A stretch of DNA of 64,000 nt from positions 73,216,001-73,280,000 of the forward strand of contig NC_071671.1 of the NCBI RefSeq assembly GCF_028554725.1, read 5' to 3'. How positions within the stretch are numbered: position 1 is the first letter of the stretch; each line of letters begins with the position of its first letter. This document shows positions 62,701 to 64,000 of this stretch, in pieces. The position numbers and the translations under genes are program-made. Source of the DNA: Zeugodacus cucurbitae. Taxonomy: Eukaryota > Arthropoda > Insecta > Diptera > Tephritidae. The notes under the pieces were generated by a model. That model was given only the letters and a program-made list of their open reading frames with translations, searched no databases and was not told the DNA's origin.

Positions 62701-64000
62701 GATATAATATTAACATTAGATATTAAAAATTAAGAATTTTTTGTTTTCACCTTTAACACCTTCTCCTTTGTGTTGCACAATATGGTCGCTCTGAATTTTG
62801 CTTATAGATGGAGCCATTCCTAGGGCAGCTTTCGGAATAAGGGCTTCTCCTTTGTTCCGTTCAAATAATTGCATTCGTTCCTTAAGTGACAATTCTGTCG
62901 GATCTTTTTGTTGCTTCTGTGCTTCTTGACTAGCGTTTACTTTTTTCTCAAAAGCTGCTGTTCGTCCAGAAACTAAACCAACATTAACACTTGCGAATTT
63001 TCGTTCCTTATTGTCACCCGTAATATATTTATCCTCTAAAATTTTCGAAAATGTGCTCGCCAACTTAGCAACTTTTGGCTGATGGGAGGTACTTTTTATA
63101 TCATCTCCTTGTTTTGCTATCGGTTTGGTTTCTTCATGTTTGGAGTAGTCGTAAGCAAGTTTCACCACAGATGAATCACATCTTTGAAATCCCTGGGCCT
63201 CAAGTGAATTAACCAATATAGGATCCCATGACAATTGTTTTGTATTACATGGTGGTTGTGTGATCTTCGCTGGTTTCTTTTCAATCGACAACTGATCTGA
63301 GATTGTCTGTTCGTGTACTTCTTTGTATGTTTTGTTTGTTAAATTCATGTTAAATGAAGTAGCCACCTGTGGATTTGATTTTTTTCTACTTGGTAAATCT
63401 GGTTTAGGTGGCGGTACCGATTTAAATGTATACGGGTCATGATGAGCAGTGTCATCTTCCCACTGATTAATTGAACTCGCAAGTTCGACTAATTTTCCTA
63501 AACGTTGTTTTGGACGTTTAGTATTTTTCCCATCACCATCATCGACAAGAGAATCAGAATGGAAATCCCCCTCAGTCCGGTGTATTGGCGAAGAAAGGTC
63601 ATTCGGGTTAGCATAAAGAGCACCAAGACGCTGTAAACGACTTCGGGAAGTATCACGAATTATAGCTGAAGGTTGTTCCGAAGCATTTTTAATACGGTTA
63701 ACCTCTGCAGCATTATCAGCAATATTTTGCTCTTCAATTTGGACCTCAACCTAAATACATAATTTTTGCGAAATCAGAAAAATACTTAATACTAGATAAT
63801 ACACTTAGAATTATATCAAATTACCTCCATGTCTTTGTTTGTCACTATATTGATTTCAATACCTAAATCCATATTTTCTTTATTTACCGCAGAAAACTGG
63901 CGATGGAATTTATTTTCATTTGCTGACAAACTAGAAGCATTATTAACCGGCTTTTCAATGACTTCCAACTTATTACAACTTAAGGCGCTTTCACCACTTG
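59297..64000 (-). CDS. scra: anillin (scraps), C-terminal ~1,250 residues, 5' end outside window
   Basis: Exons 63825-64000 (partial), 62751-63750, 62323-62694, 61991-62255, 61637-61769, 61377-61562, 61084-61320, 60574-60934, 60135-60433, 59819-60070 and 59297-59764 join in phase. Anillin is the actin-, myosin- and septin-binding scaffold of the cytokinetic ring. Seen here: RLGKLVELASSINQWEDD in the N-terminal myosin/actin-binding half, a polyproline run (PSPPPPPPMP), the acidic central part with GINDYLDEAL, the anillin homology region (KKLLDEVCKQQTVIAQTSQA, AATIEFSGSTESVEGERHLL, THRRQACLDEIQRL) and a C-terminal pleckstrin-homology domain. Motif order is that of Drosophila scraps. The donor after 61637 (GTTTGT) is weaker than the others; no frame defect was seen. 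Confidence 0.93.
60135..60934 (-). CDS. scra: anillin homology region (two exons)
   Basis: Exons 60574-60934 and 60135-60433, joined in phase 1 so the joint reads LLVATHRRQACLDE. The helical part (EEKIKKLLDEVCKQQTVIAQ) binds RhoA and other partners in known anillins, and the following part (GRLTVKEITIPLRQDY) begins the C2-like domain. The binding roles come from the family, not from this sequence. Confidence 0.9.
62751..63750 (-). CDS. scra: anillin exon with myosin/actin-binding region
   Basis: A 1,000-base exon, acceptor ATTTAG, donor AAAG/GTGAAA. Early motifs RSRLQRLGALYA and KQRLGKLVELASS with INQWEDD are characteristic of anillin. Later parts are Lys/Gln-rich and partly coiled-coil-like (SLKERMQLFERNKGE). 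Confidence 0.88.

Overview
This is a window of nuclear DNA from a higher (schizophoran) fly. The evidence is AT-rich DNA with many ACATATGTACATA-type microsatellites, introns of roughly 55-75 bases with GTAAGT/AG borders, an anillin gene of the Drosophila scraps type, and dense dipteran-looking transposon remnants. Several short repeats resemble ones I associate with tephritid fruit flies, but I cannot fix the genus.

Layout. (1) Minus strand, 1 to about 32.6 kb: one large gene, incomplete at its 3' end. I reconstructed it from phase-compatible splice sites. Exons at 32022-32591, 18132-18227, 17817-18058 and 17563-17718 encode a helical segment and an eight-cysteine zinc finger of the rabphilin/Slp/RIM (FYVE_2) type. 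Exons between 11191 and 8502, one of them only 10 bases long, encode a Ser/Asp-rich linker. The last exon in the window (8180 to 1) is open for more than 2,700 codons and encodes a very acidic protein built of higher-order repeats of about 290-470 residues. Two further exons look like alternative starts that add a transmembrane segment: 25974-26095 (phase 2, joins the zinc-finger exons) and 11345-11435 (phase 1, bypasses the zinc finger). A small intronless transmembrane-plus-acidic-tail gene (21828-22181) lies in an intron on the same strand. I do not recognise the large gene by name. (2) 32.6-49 kb: no convincing gene, many transposon remnants. (3) Plus strand, 49176-56747: a ten-exon major-facilitator transporter of the FLVCR family. 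(4) Minus strand, 59297 to beyond 64000: the C-terminal ~1,250 residues of anillin (scra), 5' end outside the window.

The spaces between exons hold several clear nested transposons: a hAT-like element inside a pogo-like element (26625-28169), a common dispersed repeat ('repeat A' here) inside a Tc3-like element (12828-15097) and inside a mariner (36092-38013), a second hAT-like deletion derivative (42917-43569), and a family with 6-base target duplications (39491-40045 and a split copy at 18983-20265). The FLVCR and scra genes are convergent, with about 2.5 kb between their stop codons. Nothing here suggests an operon. The most unusual content is the large minus-strand gene, whose promoters appear to choose between a soluble zinc-finger form and membrane-anchored forms of a giant acidic repeat protein.
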